A stretch of DNA of 64,000 bases from Paracoccus marcusii (lineage in GTDB: Bacteria > Pseudomonadota > Alphaproteobacteria > Rhodobacterales > Rhodobacteraceae): assembly GCF_028621715.1 (NCBI RefSeq), contig NZ_CP117466.1:1374501-1438500 (forward strand), written 5' to 3'. The stretch's first letter is position 1. The number at the start of each line of letters is the position of its first letter. Position numbers and translations under genes: made by a program. This document shows, in pieces, positions 37,067 through 47,000 of this stretch. The notes beneath the pieces are model-generated. The model ran no database searches. It saw only the letters and a program-made list of their open reading frames with translations, and was not told the origin of the DNA.

Positions 37067-38361
37067 CCGTCGTCCAGGCGGATGACCTTGCCGGAGCCAC
37101 GAAACTCGACCAGCACCGCGGACATGTCGTCCTGCCGTTCGCCGCGGCAATATTCCGACACCGACCAGGCCATCGATTCCAGGAAGGAATGGCCGTTCAG
37201 GAAGGCGTTGGTGCGCATCACCGCCTCCAACCCGTCATTGCCCAGCTGGCGGCCGTTGGGGGTCGTGGCCTCGGTGATGCCGTCGGATGCGATCAGCAGA
37301 CGGTCGCCGGGACCAAGGGTGATGTCGATCTCGTCGAAAAGCGGGCTTTCGAAGACGCCGATCGGCATGCCGCCCGCGCCCAGATGCGTCACCGTGCCGT
37401 CGGCCCGTTGCAGCGCGGGGTGGGGGTGCCCCGCCTGGACCATGCGCAGGTGCCCTGTCATGTGGTTCAGCTCGGCATAGATCATGGTGAAGTAGGTGTC
37501 GGTGTTCATCTCCTCCAGCATCATCGTGTTGAAGAAATGTGCCAGCGCCGCCGGCCCCCCCGCATCCGCCCCGCCAAGCGCGCCGCGCAGCGCGATGTTC
37601 TGGTCGGACGACCCCGACAGGTGCACCGACAGCTGCGCCGTCAGCAGTGCCGCGGTCACGCCATGCCCTGATACGTCCAGCGCATAGAGGCCAAGCCTGT
37701 CGTCGCCGATGGGAAAGAACCCCACCAGGTCGCCGCCGATATGGCCCGCCGGGCGCAACAGCAGGCTGATCTCGATCTGGCCGAACCGCCCGGAGCGTTC
37801 GCGCACCAGCCCCTGCTGCAGCTTGCGCGCCTCGCGCAGGTCGCGTTCCATCGCGGCCTGGGTCTCGGACAGCTGCGACAGGGCCTGGCGCAGCTGGGTG
37901 TTGCTGGCGCGCAGCTCCTCCTCGATGCGCAGGATGCGCTCGCCGGCGGCAAGGCGCGCCAGCAGTTCCTGGGGTGCCACGGGCTTGGTCAGGAAATCGT
38001 CGGCGCCGGCCTGCAAGCCCTCGGTGATGGCATGGGCGTCAGCATTCGACGTCAGCAGCACGAAATAGCCATAGTTCGGGCGCGACAACTGGCGGAACGC
38101 GGCGCAGAACTGCAGGCCGGTCATCTCGGGCATCACCCAGTCCGACAGCACAAGGTCCGGGGCCAGCCTTTCGCACAGCTGCAGCGCCTCGGCCCCGTTG
38201 GCGGCCTCGATCACGTCATAGCCGCCGCGTTTCAGCAGCCGCGCCAGCAGCCGGCGTTGCGCGGCGCTGTCATCGACCAGCAGCACCAGCCGCTTCTGCT
38301 TGGGCGGTGCCGTGTCGGAGAGGGGAGAGGGGCGATTCGCGGCTGTCATGGGACCATGCAT
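37063..38361 (-). CDS. Response regulator with PP2C/SpoIIE-type serine phosphatase output (RsbU/RbaY-like)
   Basis: The 432-residue protein has a receiver domain (about 23-145) with LVLLVDDSAAQRRLL and the phospho-acceptor Asp in LVLSDWVMPEMTG. A coiled coil (about 148-190) follows, then a PP2C-like phosphatase domain (about 200-420) with GGDLVGFFPIGDD, LDVSGHGVTAAL, LLIASDGITEAT and RQDDMSAVLVEF carrying the metal Asp residues. Such proteins dephosphorylate an anti-anti-sigma factor and switch a sigma pathway. In Rhodobacter capsulatus RbaY has this layout and affects gene-transfer-agent production. No ribosome site distinguishes the ATG at 38361 from that at 38349. It faces an Hpt-like gene. 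Confidence 0.85.
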   Translation of the reverse strand: MHGPMTAANRPSPLSDTAPPKQKRLVLLVDDSAAQRRLLARLLKRGGYDVIEAANGAEALQLCERLAPDLVLSDWVMPEMTGLQFCAAFRQLSRPNYGYFVLLTSNADAHAITEGLQAGADDFLTKPVAPQELLARLAAGERILRIEEELRASNTQLRQALSQLSETQAAMERDLREARKLQQGLVRERSGRFGQIEISLLLRPAGHIGGDLVGFFPIGDDRLGLYALDVSGHGVTAALLTAQLSVHLSGSSDQNIALRGALGGADAGGPAALAHFFNTMMLEEMNTDTYFTMIYAELNHMTGHLRMVQAGHPHPALQRADGTVTHLGAGGMPIGVFESPLFDEIDITLGPGDRLLIASDGITEATTPNGRQLGNDGLEAVMRTNAFLNGHSFLESMAWSVSEYCRGERQDDMSAVLVEFRGSGKVIRLDDG

Positions 38362-38471
38362 AGCGTGCCGGTCGTAAATTTCGAGTAAACCGCCCCGTTT
38401 CCCACGGTTAAACTTTTCGCAACGCGGCCGCGCTAGACAAGGGCATGTCAGCGATTCGAAGGGTTTGGGGA

Positions 38472-38831
38472 ATGATCGATTGGAACCGCGTGATCGAGCT
38501 GCGCGACGAGCTTGGCCCCGAGGAGCTTTTGCCCATCATCGACATGATCCTGGTCGAGATCGAGGCGCATCTGTTCGCGCTGGACAGCCGTACCCTGCAC
38601 CTGGCCGAGGACCTGCACCTGCTGCGCGGCCTGGCGCTGAACATCGGCTTCACCGAGTTCTGCGCCCAGTGCCTGCGCGCCGAACAGCAGCTGGCCCGCG
38701 GCGACCAGACCGCCCTGGCCCCTGCGGCGCTGCGCGCCAGCTTCGGCCATACAAAGCAGCTGTTCCTGCGCGACCTGCCGCATGTGATGGACGGCGACCA
38801 GGGCGGTCAGGCCGCCGCCCGCGCGTCGTGA
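38472..38831 (+). CDS. Hpt-like phosphotransfer domain protein
   Basis: The 119-residue all-helical protein contains DLHLLRGLALNIGFTEF, matching the Hpt core HxLKGxxxNxG with the phospho-accepting His at about residue 50. Hpt proteins pass phosphate between histidine kinases and response regulators. The ATG at 38472 starts MIDWNRVIELRDELG, typical of family members; the in-frame ATG at 38445 is less so. It is divergent from the receiver/PP2C gene, so it may be its phosphodonor. No kinase gene is in the window. Confidence 0.78.
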   Translation: MIDWNRVIELRDELGPEELLPIIDMILVEIEAHLFALDSRTLHLAEDLHLLRGLALNIGFTEFCAQCLRAEQQLARGDQTALAPAALRASFGHTKQLFLRDLPHVMDGDQGGQAAARAS

Positions 38832-40073
38832 TCAGACCAGCAGTTCCGACAGGATGCCGTCGTTCGTGATGTCGCGATAGGCAAAGCCCGATCGGTCCAG
38901 CCGCGCCATCAGCGTGATCAGGTTGGCCGGGTCCGACGTCTCGATCCCGATCAGCACCGAACCGAAGTTGCGGGCGGATTTCTTGAGGTATTCGAACCGC
39001 GCGATGTCGTCGTTCGGTCCCAGCAGGTCCAGGAAATCGCGCAGCGCGCCGGGGCGCTGCGGCATGCGCAGCACGAAATACTTCTTCACCCCCTGGAACC
39101 GCTGGGCCCGCTCCTTGACCTCGGGCAGGCGCTCGAAGTCGAAATTGCCGCCCGAACAGACCGCGACGACGGTCTTGCCGGACAGGTCGCCCAGATCACC
39201 CAGCACGTCCAACGCCAGCGCGCCCGCGGGTTCCAGCACCACGCCTTCGGTGTTCAGCATCTCCAGCATGGTGCGGCAGATGCGGTCCTCGGGGGCCAGA
39301 TAGACGTCGGCGGGGGTAAAGCGCTGCAGCGCCTCGAAGGGCAGGGCCCCGATGCGCGCGACCGCGGCTCCGTCGACGAAGCTGTCCACCGCCGGCAGGG
39401 CCACGGGCGCCCCCTCCTGCAGTGCGGCCTTGAGGCTGGCGCCGCCCAGGGGTTCGGCAAAGGCAAAGCGGGTGTCCGGCGCCTGGGTCGCCAGCAGCTT
39501 GGTGACGCCCGCTGACAGGCCGCCCCCGCCCACGGGCAGCACGACTAGGTCGGGCGCGCGGCCAAGCTGCGCCAGCATCTCCATGCCGACGGTGGCCTGC
39601 CCCTCGATCACGTCGGGGGCGTCGAAGGGCGACAGGAACTGCGCGCCCTGTTCGGCGCAGAAGGCCTGGGCCGCGGCCAGAGTCTGGTCGAAATAGTCGC
39701 CCTTCAGCACGATCTCGATCGCGTCTCCGCCGAACATGCGGGTCTTGTCGATCTTTTGTCCCGGCGTGGTGATCGGCATGAAGATCGTGCCGCGCGCGCC
39801 GAAATGGCGGCAGGCATAGGCAACGCCCTGGGCATGGTTCCCCGCGCTGGCGCAGACGAAATGCCCGGGCGCGCCGGGCGTGACCTGCTTGCGCATCGCG
39901 TTGAACGCCCCGCGCAGCTTGTAGCTGCGCACGGGGGTCAGGTCCTCGCGCTTGAGCCAGATGTCGGCGCCGTATTTCGCCGACAGATGGTCGTTGCGTT
40001 GCAGGGGCGTAGGCTCGAACAGGTCGCGAAGCGCGGCCTCGGCCAGACGGACGGCGGCGACAAAGTTTTCCAT
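38832..40073 (-). CDS. ilvA: Threonine ammonia-lyase (biosynthetic threonine deaminase)
   Basis: The 413-residue PLP enzyme makes 2-oxobutanoate for isoleucine. The PLP lysine is in VRSYKLRGAFNAM and the phosphate-binding glycines in LPVGGGGLSAG; CASAGNHAQGVAYA is the substrate loop. The C-terminal part (about 325-410, KKYFVLRMPQRPGALRDFLD) is an ACT-like domain as in isoleucine-regulated enzymes, though shorter than in E. coli IlvA. Its stop directly follows the Hpt stop on the opposite strand. Confidence 0.95.
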   Translation of the reverse strand: MENFVAAVRLAEAALRDLFEPTPLQRNDHLSAKYGADIWLKREDLTPVRSYKLRGAFNAMRKQVTPGAPGHFVCASAGNHAQGVAYACRHFGARGTIFMPITTPGQKIDKTRMFGGDAIEIVLKGDYFDQTLAAAQAFCAEQGAQFLSPFDAPDVIEGQATVGMEMLAQLGRAPDLVVLPVGGGGLSAGVTKLLATQAPDTRFAFAEPLGGASLKAALQEGAPVALPAVDSFVDGAAVARIGALPFEALQRFTPADVYLAPEDRICRTMLEMLNTEGVVLEPAGALALDVLGDLGDLSGKTVVAVCSGGNFDFERLPEVKERAQRFQGVKKYFVLRMPQRPGALRDFLDLLGPNDDIARFEYLKKSARNFGSVLIGIETSDPANLITLMARLDRSGFAYRDITNDGILSELLV

Positions 40074-40111
40074 GCCCCGCCCATGCCGCGAAACGGGCCT
40101 GTTGGCAAGGG

Positions 40112-40840
40112 TCAGCGCAGCGCGCGACCCTCGACGAAATGCCCCCAGAGCGTGGTGATGATCGACAGCGACAGCAGGGTGCCCAGCCAGGCAGCCAGAA
40201 GCGTGGCCACCAGCCCCACCAGACCGGGGATCTGCGACGCAAGGTTCAGAATGGTCTGCAGGATCTGGCTGAACACGGCCAGAAGGAGCAGGGTGCCCAG
40301 GCAGGACTCCGTCCCCTTCCAGCCGGTCGTCAGCGGCTTTGCGGCGCCGATGGCCGCCCCGGCCAGCCCTGTTCCAAGGCGCAGGCCGATGATGGCCACC
40401 GCGATCCCGATGATCAGGCTGGCCAGCATCGTGACGTAGATGCTGCCGTTCAGCGCCGAGGTCAGCGCCACGATGAGGATCATGGGCATGAAGACGATCA
40501 GCATGATGACGAGGCTCATCCTGACCGCCGCCCAGAAATAGCGCGCCTCGGAACCTCCGATGCTGCGAAAGACCTGCGGGCGTTCCCCCAGGAGGACGTG
40601 ACGATGCCAGGATGCAGCCAGGCTGACGAAGGCCAGCACGAAGGTCGCGACGATCGCCACTGCCACCACTGCGACAATGATCCCGGGCGGATCGCCGACC
40701 GCTAGGGCCTGGTGCGCGGCCATCCCGATGCCGATGCCGAGGACGGCCAGCAACAGCGGCAGAACCGACAGCGTCAGCGCCGCGCCAAGATTGCCGGTCA
40801 GCTGCAGAATGGAATGGCGGAGAAGGCGAAAGGCCAGCAT
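40112..40840 (-). CDS. Multi-pass membrane protein of unknown function
   Basis: The 242-residue protein has about six hydrophobic stretches: near residues 14-42, 53-77, 105-130, 135-157, 165-172 and 190-230. A short amphipathic loop (SWHRHVLLGERPQVFRSIGG) lies between the second and third and is similar in character to YIP1/DUF-type membrane proteins. No transport or catalytic motif is recognised. The ATG at 40840 starts MLAFRLLRHSI. It is divergent from argG by about 105 bases. Confidence 0.7.
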   Translation of the reverse strand: MLAFRLLRHSILQLTGNLGAALTLSVLPLLLAVLGIGIGMAAHQALAVGDPPGIIVAVVAVAIVATFVLAFVSLAASWHRHVLLGERPQVFRSIGGSEARYFWAAVRMSLVIMLIVFMPMILIVALTSALNGSIYVTMLASLIIGIAVAIIGLRLGTGLAGAAIGAAKPLTTGWKGTESCLGTLLLLAVFSQILQTILNLASQIPGLVGLVATLLAAWLGTLLSLSIITTLWGHFVEGRALR

Positions 40841-40887
40841 CAAATCACTCGTTTGAAATCGCCCAGACCCTAATCGCCCCCGAACCC

Positions 40888-40916
40888 TTGTGACAACGCG
40901 CAAATCGCCGTATTCC
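40888..40916 (+). promoter_or_regulatory. Candidate argG promoter
   Basis: TTGTGA (40888-40893) and TATTCC (40911-40916) are 17 bases apart, about 30 bases before the argG ATG. No arginine-repressor-like palindrome was recognised nearby. Confidence 0.4.
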
Positions 40917-40945
40917 CGCTGAAACTTCGACGAAGGGTTAACCGC

Positions 40946-42175
40946 ATGTCCGACGCGCCGAAAAAAGTCGTCCTCGCCTATTCGGGGGGGCTTGATACCT
41001 CGATCATCCTGAAATGGCTGCAGACCGAATACGGCTGCGAGGTGGTGACCTTCACCGCCGATCTGGGCCAGGGCGAGGAGCTGGAGCCCGCGCGCGAAAA
41101 GGCGCTGATGCTGGGCATCGCGGCCGAGAACATCCACATCGTCGACGTGCGCGAGGAATTCGTGCGCGATTTCGTCTTCCCGATGTTCCGGGCCAATGCG
41201 CTGTACGAGGGGCTGTATCTGCTGGGCACGTCGATCGCGCGGCCGCTGATCTCGCAGCATCTGGTGCGGATCGCGCAGGAATCAGGCGCGGATGCGGTGG
41301 CGCATGGCGCGACGGGCAAGGGCAACGACCAGGTCCGGTTCGAGCTCAGCGCCTATGCGCTGGACCCGTCGATCAAGGTGATCGCGCCCTGGCGGGAATG
41401 GGACCTGACCAGCCGCACCAAGCTGATCGAGTTCGCCGAGAAGAACCAGATCCCCATCGCCAAGGACAAGCGCGGCGAGGCGCCCTTCAGCGTGGACGCG
41501 AACCTGCTGCACACCTCCAGCGAGGGCAAGGCGCTGGAGAACCCTGCCGAGGCCGCGCCCGACTATGTCTATCAGCGCACCGTGAACCCCGAGGACGCGC
41601 CCGATCAGCCCGAGTTCATCGAGGTGACCTTCGAGAAGGGCGATGCGGTGGCGATCAATGGCGAGGCCATGTCGCCCGCCACGATCCTGACCAAGCTGAA
41701 CGAGCTGGGCGGCCGTCACGGTATTGGCCGTCTGGATTTCGTCGAGAACCGCTTCGTCGGCATGAAGTCGCGCGGCATCTACGAGACGCCGGGCGGCACG
41801 GTCCTGCTGGAGGCCCATCGGGGCATCGAGCAGATCACGCTCGACAGCGGCGCGGGCCACCTGAAGGATTCGATCATGCCGCGCTATGCCGAGCTGATCT
41901 ATAACGGCTTCTGGTTCTCGCCCGAGCGCGAGATGCTGCAGGCCCTGATCGACAAGAGCCAGGAGCATGTCACCGGCACGGTGCGGCTGAAGCTCTACAA
42001 GGGTCTGGCGACCTGCGTGGGCCGCTGGTCGGATCATTCGCTCTACAGCGAGGCGCATGTGACCTTCGAGGACGACGCGGGCGCCTATGACCAGAAGGAC
42101 GCGGCGGGCTTCATCCGCCTGAACGCGCTGCGCCTGAAGCTGATCGCGAACCGCAACGCCCGCGTGGCGAAATGA
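40946..42175 (+). CDS. argG: Argininosuccinate synthase
   Basis: The 409-residue enzyme joins citrulline and aspartate using ATP. The N-terminal PP-loop is [49 protein letters not shown] and [21 protein letters not shown] are family signatures. GAAGGG precedes the ATG. It overlaps the mogA-like gene by 4 bases. It is a core arginine gene; argJ is at 15264. Confidence 0.97.
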   Translation: MSDAPKKVVLAYSGGLDTSIILKWLQTEYGCEVVTFTADLGQGEELEPAREKALMLGIAAENIHIVDVREEFVRDFVFPMFRANALYEGLYLLGTSIARPLISQHLVRIAQESGADAVAHGATGKGNDQVRFELSAYALDPSIKVIAPWREWDLTSRTKLIEFAEKNQIPIAKDKRGEAPFSVDANLLHTSSEGKALENPAEAAPDYVYQRTVNPEDAPDQPEFIEVTFEKGDAVAINGEAMSPATILTKLNELGGRHGIGRLDFVENRFVGMKSRGIYETPGGTVLLEAHRGIEQITLDSGAGHLKDSIMPRYAELIYNGFWFSPEREMLQALIDKSQEHVTGTVRLKLYKGLATCVGRWSDHSLYSEAHVTFEDDAGAYDQKDAAGFIRLNALRLKLIANRNARVAK

Positions 42176-42708
42176 CCGCCGGGGCCGCCCGCATCGCCAT
42201 CGTGACCGTCAGCGACCGCGCGTCGCGAGGCGAGTACGAGGACAAGGGCGGCCCCGGCGCCGAGGCCTGGCTGCGGGGTGTCGTCACCTCGCCCATGACC
42301 ATCGAACGCCACATCATCCCCGACGGCCGCGACAGCGTCGCCAGCACCCTGCGCGATCTGGCTGACGGGGGCGCGGACCTGATCCTGGTCACCGGCGGCA
42401 CCGGCCCCGCACCGCGCGACCTGACGCCCGAGGCTGTGGCCGACGTGATGGACAAGGAACTGCCCGGCTTCGGAGAGGAGATGCGCCGCGCCTCCCTGCG
42501 TGAGGTACCGACCGCCATCCTGTCGCGCCAGACCGCGGCGATCCGCGGGCGCAGCCTGATCATCACCATCCCCGGCAAGCCTTCGGCCATCGCCACCTGC
42601 CTGGATGCGGTCTTTGCCGCTGTCCCCTACTGCTTGGACCTGATGGGTGCGGCGCGCATCGAGACCGATCCTGCACGGATCCAGGCCTTTCGTCCCAAAT
42701 TGACCTGA
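42172..42708 (+). CDS. mogA: Molybdopterin adenylyltransferase-like protein
   Basis: The 178-residue protein has [20 protein letters not shown] and the substrate-binding loop [19 protein letters not shown], then [19 protein letters not shown], matching MogA/MoaB. MogA activates molybdopterin with ATP before molybdenum insertion. The combination [14 protein letters not shown] and length near 180 favour MogA over the related MoaB. It is coupled to argG by ATGA, a pairing without an obvious metabolic link. Confidence 0.9.
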   Translation: MTAGAARIAIVTVSDRASRGEYEDKGGPGAEAWLRGVVTSPMTIERHIIPDGRDSVASTLRDLADGGADLILVTGGTGPAPRDLTPEAVADVMDKELPGFGEEMRRASLREVPTAILSRQTAAIRGRSLIITIPGKPSAIATCLDAVFAAVPYCLDLMGAARIETDPARIQAFRPKLT

Positions 42709-42731
42709 CCGCCCATAAGGGCCGGAAAAGG

Positions 42732-42777
42732 AGGTATTTGGACAAAGGAGACTGACTTCTTCTTTGTCCAAATACCT
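42732..42777. repeat. 16-bp perfect inverted repeat between convergent mogA and lrgB
   Basis: AGGTATTTGGACAAAG (42732-42747) and CTTTGTCCAAATACCT (42762-42777) pair perfectly over a 14-base loop. It lies between the convergent mogA and lrgB stops. The stem is less GC-rich than its surroundings and neither side has a long T-run. It may serve as a bidirectional terminator or be a dispersed element; CAAATACC recurs at 48748. Confidence 0.8.
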
Positions 42778-42785
42778 GAAAGCGC

Positions 42786-43505
42786 CTAGCCGCCGAACAG
42801 ACGCAGGGCCAGCGGGGCGATGATCGCCGTCAGCACCGCGTTCAAGCCCATGCCGATGCCCGAAAACGCGCCTGCCGTGGCGTTTACCTGAAACGCCCGG
42901 GCGGTGCCGATGCCATGCGCGGCGACGCCCACCGCAAATCCGCGCGCGCGCCAGTCGCGGATCTTCATCGCGTTCAGCAAAGGCGTGACCACGATCGCGC
43001 CGAAGATGCCCGTCAGCAGAACCAGCGCCGCGGTCAGCGTGGGCTGACCGCCCAGCTGTTCGGCGATGCCGATGGCCACCGGCGCGGTGGTGGATTTCGG
43101 TGCAAGCGAGGCCAGGACCGATCCCTCGATCCCGAAAGCGCGGGCGATCAGCAGGGCCGAGACGACCGCGACGCCCGATCCGGCCAGCAACCCTGCCAGC
43201 ATCGGCCACGCCGCGCGCCGCACGCGGGGCAGGTTGTCATAAAGCGGCAGCGCCAGCGCCACGGTGGCCGGTCCCAGCATGAAATGCACGAACTGCGCGC
43301 CGTCGAAATAGGTGGCGTAGTCGGTTCCCGTCATCCCCAGCAGCACCGCCAGCAGGATCACCGCGATCAGCACGGGGTTGGCCCAGCTGGCGCGGCCCAG
43401 CCTGCGCGACACCGCATCGCCCGCCAGGTACGCGACCAGCGTGGCGGTCAGCCACAACAGCGGCCCCTGCGCCAGATAGGACCAGATCAGGACCGGATCA
43501 CTCAC
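42786..43505 (-). CDS. lrgB: LrgB/CidB family membrane protein
   Basis: The 239-residue protein has about seven membrane segments and the family motifs LAPKSTTAPVAIGIAEQLGG and GVAAHGIGTARAFQ. LrgB works with LrgA in holin-like control of murein hydrolase export, or in small-molecule (pyruvate/glycolate-type) transport in relatives such as plant PLGG1. The start is GTG and overlaps lrgA by 8 bases, so the two form one unit. Confidence 0.92.
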   Translation of the reverse strand: MSDPVLIWSYLAQGPLLWLTATLVAYLAGDAVSRRLGRASWANPVLIAVILLAVLLGMTGTDYATYFDGAQFVHFMLGPATVALALPLYDNLPRVRRAAWPMLAGLLAGSGVAVVSALLIARAFGIEGSVLASLAPKSTTAPVAIGIAEQLGGQPTLTAALVLLTGIFGAIVVTPLLNAMKIRDWRARGFAVGVAAHGIGTARAFQVNATAGAFSGIGMGLNAVLTAIIAPLALRLFGG

Positions 43506-43878
43506 GCCCCTGGTCCCTCAGGGCGGCGCGTTCCTCGGATCCGGTCAGGCGGGCCACCGCGGTGAAGGCCCAGGCCCCTGCGGCGATGGCCAGCACCGTC
43601 GATCCCGTCAGGGCGGCGGCCAGCCCCAGCCCCTGTTCGCGCAGCAGATCCCAGTGGGCCACGATGCCGACGCCCGCAGGCACGAAAAACAGCGACAGAT
43701 GCGCCAAGAGTCCCGTCGCCGTGGGGCGGATCGCCTGCGCCAGGTCGGGGCGCAGGATGAAGGCCGCGACCATCGCGATCAGTCCGACCACCGGGCCGGG
43801 CAGGGGCAGGCCCAGGCCGCGCGAGGTGATCTCTCCGAGCAGCTGGAACGTCAGGATGATGGCAAGGCTGCGGATCAT
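43498..43878 (-). CDS. lrgA: LrgA/CidA family holin-like protein
   Basis: The 126-residue protein has four membrane segments and the LrgA signature: LAIILTFQLLGEITSRGLGL, PLPGPVVGLIAMVAAF and HLSLFFVPAGVGIVAHWDLL. It pairs with LrgB downstream. The ATG at 43878 is the first Met of the hydrophobic protein; the much longer open frame upstream is antisense to smc and is not coding. The gene is divergent from smc. Confidence 0.92.
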   Translation of the reverse strand: MIRSLAIILTFQLLGEITSRGLGLPLPGPVVGLIAMVAAFILRPDLAQAIRPTATGLLAHLSLFFVPAGVGIVAHWDLLREQGLGLAAALTGSTVLAIAAGAWAFTAVARLTGSEERAALRDQGRE

Positions 43879-43932
43879 GCCGCCAGAGTAGCGTGCGGCC
43901 CCCGGTCGCGCCAGTGGCGACGCCGCGCATCT

Positions 43933-43941
43933 TGTGGATAA
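43933..43941 (-). promoter_or_regulatory. Perfect DnaA-box-like 9-mer
   Basis: TTATCCACA on the minus strand (TGTGGATAA on the plus) is an exact DnaA box. It lies between lrgA and smc, 33 bases upstream of the candidate smc -35. Only one was found, so it is not an origin; it could tie smc expression to DnaA or be chance. Confidence 0.45.
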
Positions 43942-43973
43942 GTATCCCGGCGGGGCGACATCTTGCGGTCCGG

Positions 43974-44002
43974 TTGACTTGTCCCCCCTGCGGATGGACA
44001 AT
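43974..44002 (+). promoter_or_regulatory. Candidate smc promoter
   Basis: TTGACT (43974-43979, five of six) and GACAAT (43997-44002, four of six) are 17 bases apart and 32 bases before the smc start codon. The neighbouring DnaA-box-like site could influence it. Confidence 0.55.
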
Positions 44003-44034
44003 CCGCCAGCCTTTTCGAATCTGGACCCGACCCC

Positions 44035-47000
44035 TTGCGCTTTGACCGCCTGCGACTGAACGGCTTCAAGAGCTTCGTGGACCCGACCGATCTGGTCATC
44101 CGCGAGGGGCTGACGGGCGTGGTCGGGCCGAACGGCTGCGGCAAGTCCAACCTGCTGGAGGCCCTGCGTTGGGTCATGGGCGAAAACCGCCCTACCGCGA
44201 TGCGCGGCGAGGGGATGGAGGACGTGATCTTTGCGGGCACCACGCGCCGCAATGCCCGTGCCCATGCCGAAGTTTCGCTGAGCGTCGACAACCGCGACCG
44301 TCTGGCGCCTGCGGGCTTCAACGAGGACGACCAGTTCGACATCACCCGTCGCATCACCCGCGACGCGGGCAGCGCCTACAAGATCGCCGGCAAGGACGTG
44401 CGGGCGCGCGACGTGCAGATGCTGTTTGCGGATGCCTCGACCGGGGCGCACAGCCCGGCGCTGGTTCGGCAGGGCCAGATCAGCGAGCTGATCAGCGCCA
44501 AGCCCAAGTCGCGTCGCCGCATCCTGGAGGAGGCGGCGGGGATCTCGGGGCTTTACGCGCGCCGCCACGAGGCGGAGCTGAAGCTGAACGGGGCCGAAGG
44601 CAACCTGACGCGCGTCGACGACACGCTGGACCAGCTGTCGTCCCAGGCCGCGACCCTGGCCCGGCAGGCGCGTGCGGCGGCGAAGTACCGCGAGATCGGC
44701 GCCGCGCTGCGGCTGGCCGAGGGGCTGCTGCTGTATCGCCGCTGGTCGGATGCCGAGGCTGCGCGCCTTGCTGCGGCGCAGGCCCTGGCCGAGGCGGTGC
44801 GGGCCGCCGGTCAGGCGGGCGCCGCCGCCGATGCCGCCGCCCTGCGGCGGACCGAGACCGAGGCCGCGCTGCCGCCGCTGCGCGAGGAAGAGCAGATCGC
44901 CGCCGCCTTGGTCCAGCGGCTGGCCGTGGAGACCGAGGCCCTGGCCGAGGCCGGGCGGCGCGCGACCCAGGCCATCACCGCGCTGTCGGGGCGTCTGGCG
45001 CAGCTGGACCGTGACATCGATCGCGAGCAGGCGCTGAACCGCGATGCCGAGGAGGTCGTGCGCCGCATGACCTGGGAGGCCGAGCAGCTGCGCGCGGGCG
45101 GCGAGGGGCATGACGCGCGGCTGGACGCCGCCACAGCCCAGGCCGAGGCCGCCGCCGAGACGCTGCACGAGGTCGAGGCCCGGCTGGCCGAGCTGACCGA
45201 CGAATCCGCCCGCCTGGCCGCCCGCCATCAATCGGCCGAGCGTCTGGCCCATGACCTGCGCGCCATGTTCGACCGCGCCGACCGGGCCGCCGCCGAGGCC
45301 GCCGAGGCGCTGGCCGCCGCCGATGCCGCCGGAGAGGCCGCGGCCGCCGCGCTGGACCGGGCGGATGCCGCGCAGGATCAGGCCCGCGACCGCACCGAGG
45401 CCGCCGAAGATGCGCTGGCCGAGGCCGAGGCCGGGCGCGCCGCGCTGGAGACCCGCGAGGCCGCCGCCCGTCAGGCCCGCGCCGCCGCTGAGGGCGAGGC
45501 CGCGGCCTTGGCCGCCGAACGTACCGCCCTGCAGCGGCTGGTCGATCGCGGGCGCTCCGGGGGTGCCACGCTTCTGGATCAGGTGGCCGTCGCGCGGGGG
45601 CACGAGGCCGCGTTCGGGGCCGCCCTGGGTGACGATCTGCGCGCGGGCGTGGGCGGCGACGGGTCGGGCTGGCACGACCTGCCGGGCTGGGACGATCCGC
45701 AGCCCTTGCCCGACGGCGCCGTGCCGCTGGCACCACATGTGCGCGGCCCGGATCTGCTGGCGCGGCGGCTGTCGCAGACGGGGCTGGTGCTGGACGCAGG
45801 CCAGGGGGCCTCGCTGCAGCCGATGCTGTCGGCGGGACAGCGGCTGGTGACGCCCGAGGGCGACCTGTTTCGGTGGGACGGGCTGCGGGTGATGGCGGGG
45901 CAGGCGCTGTCCTCGTCCGCGCTGCATCTGCAGAAGGTCAACGAGCTGGCCCATGTGACCGAACAGGCCGAACGTGCCGAGGCCCGCGCCGAGGGGGCCC
46001 GCGAGACCCACGAGGCGGCCCGCGCTGATCTGGCCCAGGCCGCCGAGGTCGAGAAGTCGGCCCGCGATGCCCGTCGCGAGGCCGAGCGCCTGCTGTCCGA
46101 GGCCGCGCGCGCCGCGACGCGGGCCGAATCCGATCTGGCCATGGCCTCCAGTCGCGCCGACGGGGCGCGGGCGGAGCTGGCGCGCCACCGCGCCGATGCC
46201 GCCGACGCGCAGAGCCGCCTGACCGAGGCCGAGGCGCAGCTGGCCGCGCTGCCCGACCGCGCCGATGCCGCCGCCGCGGTCGAACATGCCCGCACCGGCG
46301 TCGAGGGCGCGCGCATCGCCACGATGACCCGCCGCGCCGCGCTGGACGAGTTGCGCCGCGAGGGGCAGGCCCGCACCAAGCGTCTGCAGGAGATCGTCAA
46401 GGAGGAATCGGGCTGGCGGCTGCGCCTGGAGCAGGCCGGCACGCGCGCGGCCGAGCTGTCCGCGCGGCGCGACGCCACCGCCGATGAGCTGGCCGAGGCG
46501 CAGGACCAGCCCGCCATCCTGGCCGAGCAGGAGGAGGCGCTGGTCACGCGCGGGGTGCAGCTGGAGACGCGGCTGACGGCGGCCCGCGCCGCGCTGACAT
46601 CCGCCGAGGACGCCGCACGCGCCGCCGCCCTGGCCGAGCGCGAGACAGAGCGGCAGGCGGGCGAGGCACGCGAGGCCCGCGCCGCGCGCGAGGCCCGCCA
46701 GGAGGCCGCCCGCGAGGCCGAGGCCCTGGCCCGCGCCCGCATCCGCGAGGAGACCGAGCAGGGCCCCGACCAGCTGCGCGCCGCCTTGGGCGAGATCGAC
46801 CTGACCGCCCCCGTCGACCGGCTGGAACAGGAGATCGCCCGCCTGCGCGGCGCGCGCGAGGCCCTGGGCGCGGTCAACCTGCGCGCCGACGAGGACAAGC
46901 GCGCCCTGGAGGCCGAACGCGACGGGCTGGCCGCCGAGAAGACCGACCTGGAGGAGGCGATCCGCAAGCTGCGCGCCGGGATCGGCAGCCTGAACCGCGA

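Noticed and set aside
43933..43941. Replication origin near smc
   Set aside because: Only one DnaA box, no AT-rich unwinding region and no dnaA, dnaN or parAB genes nearby.
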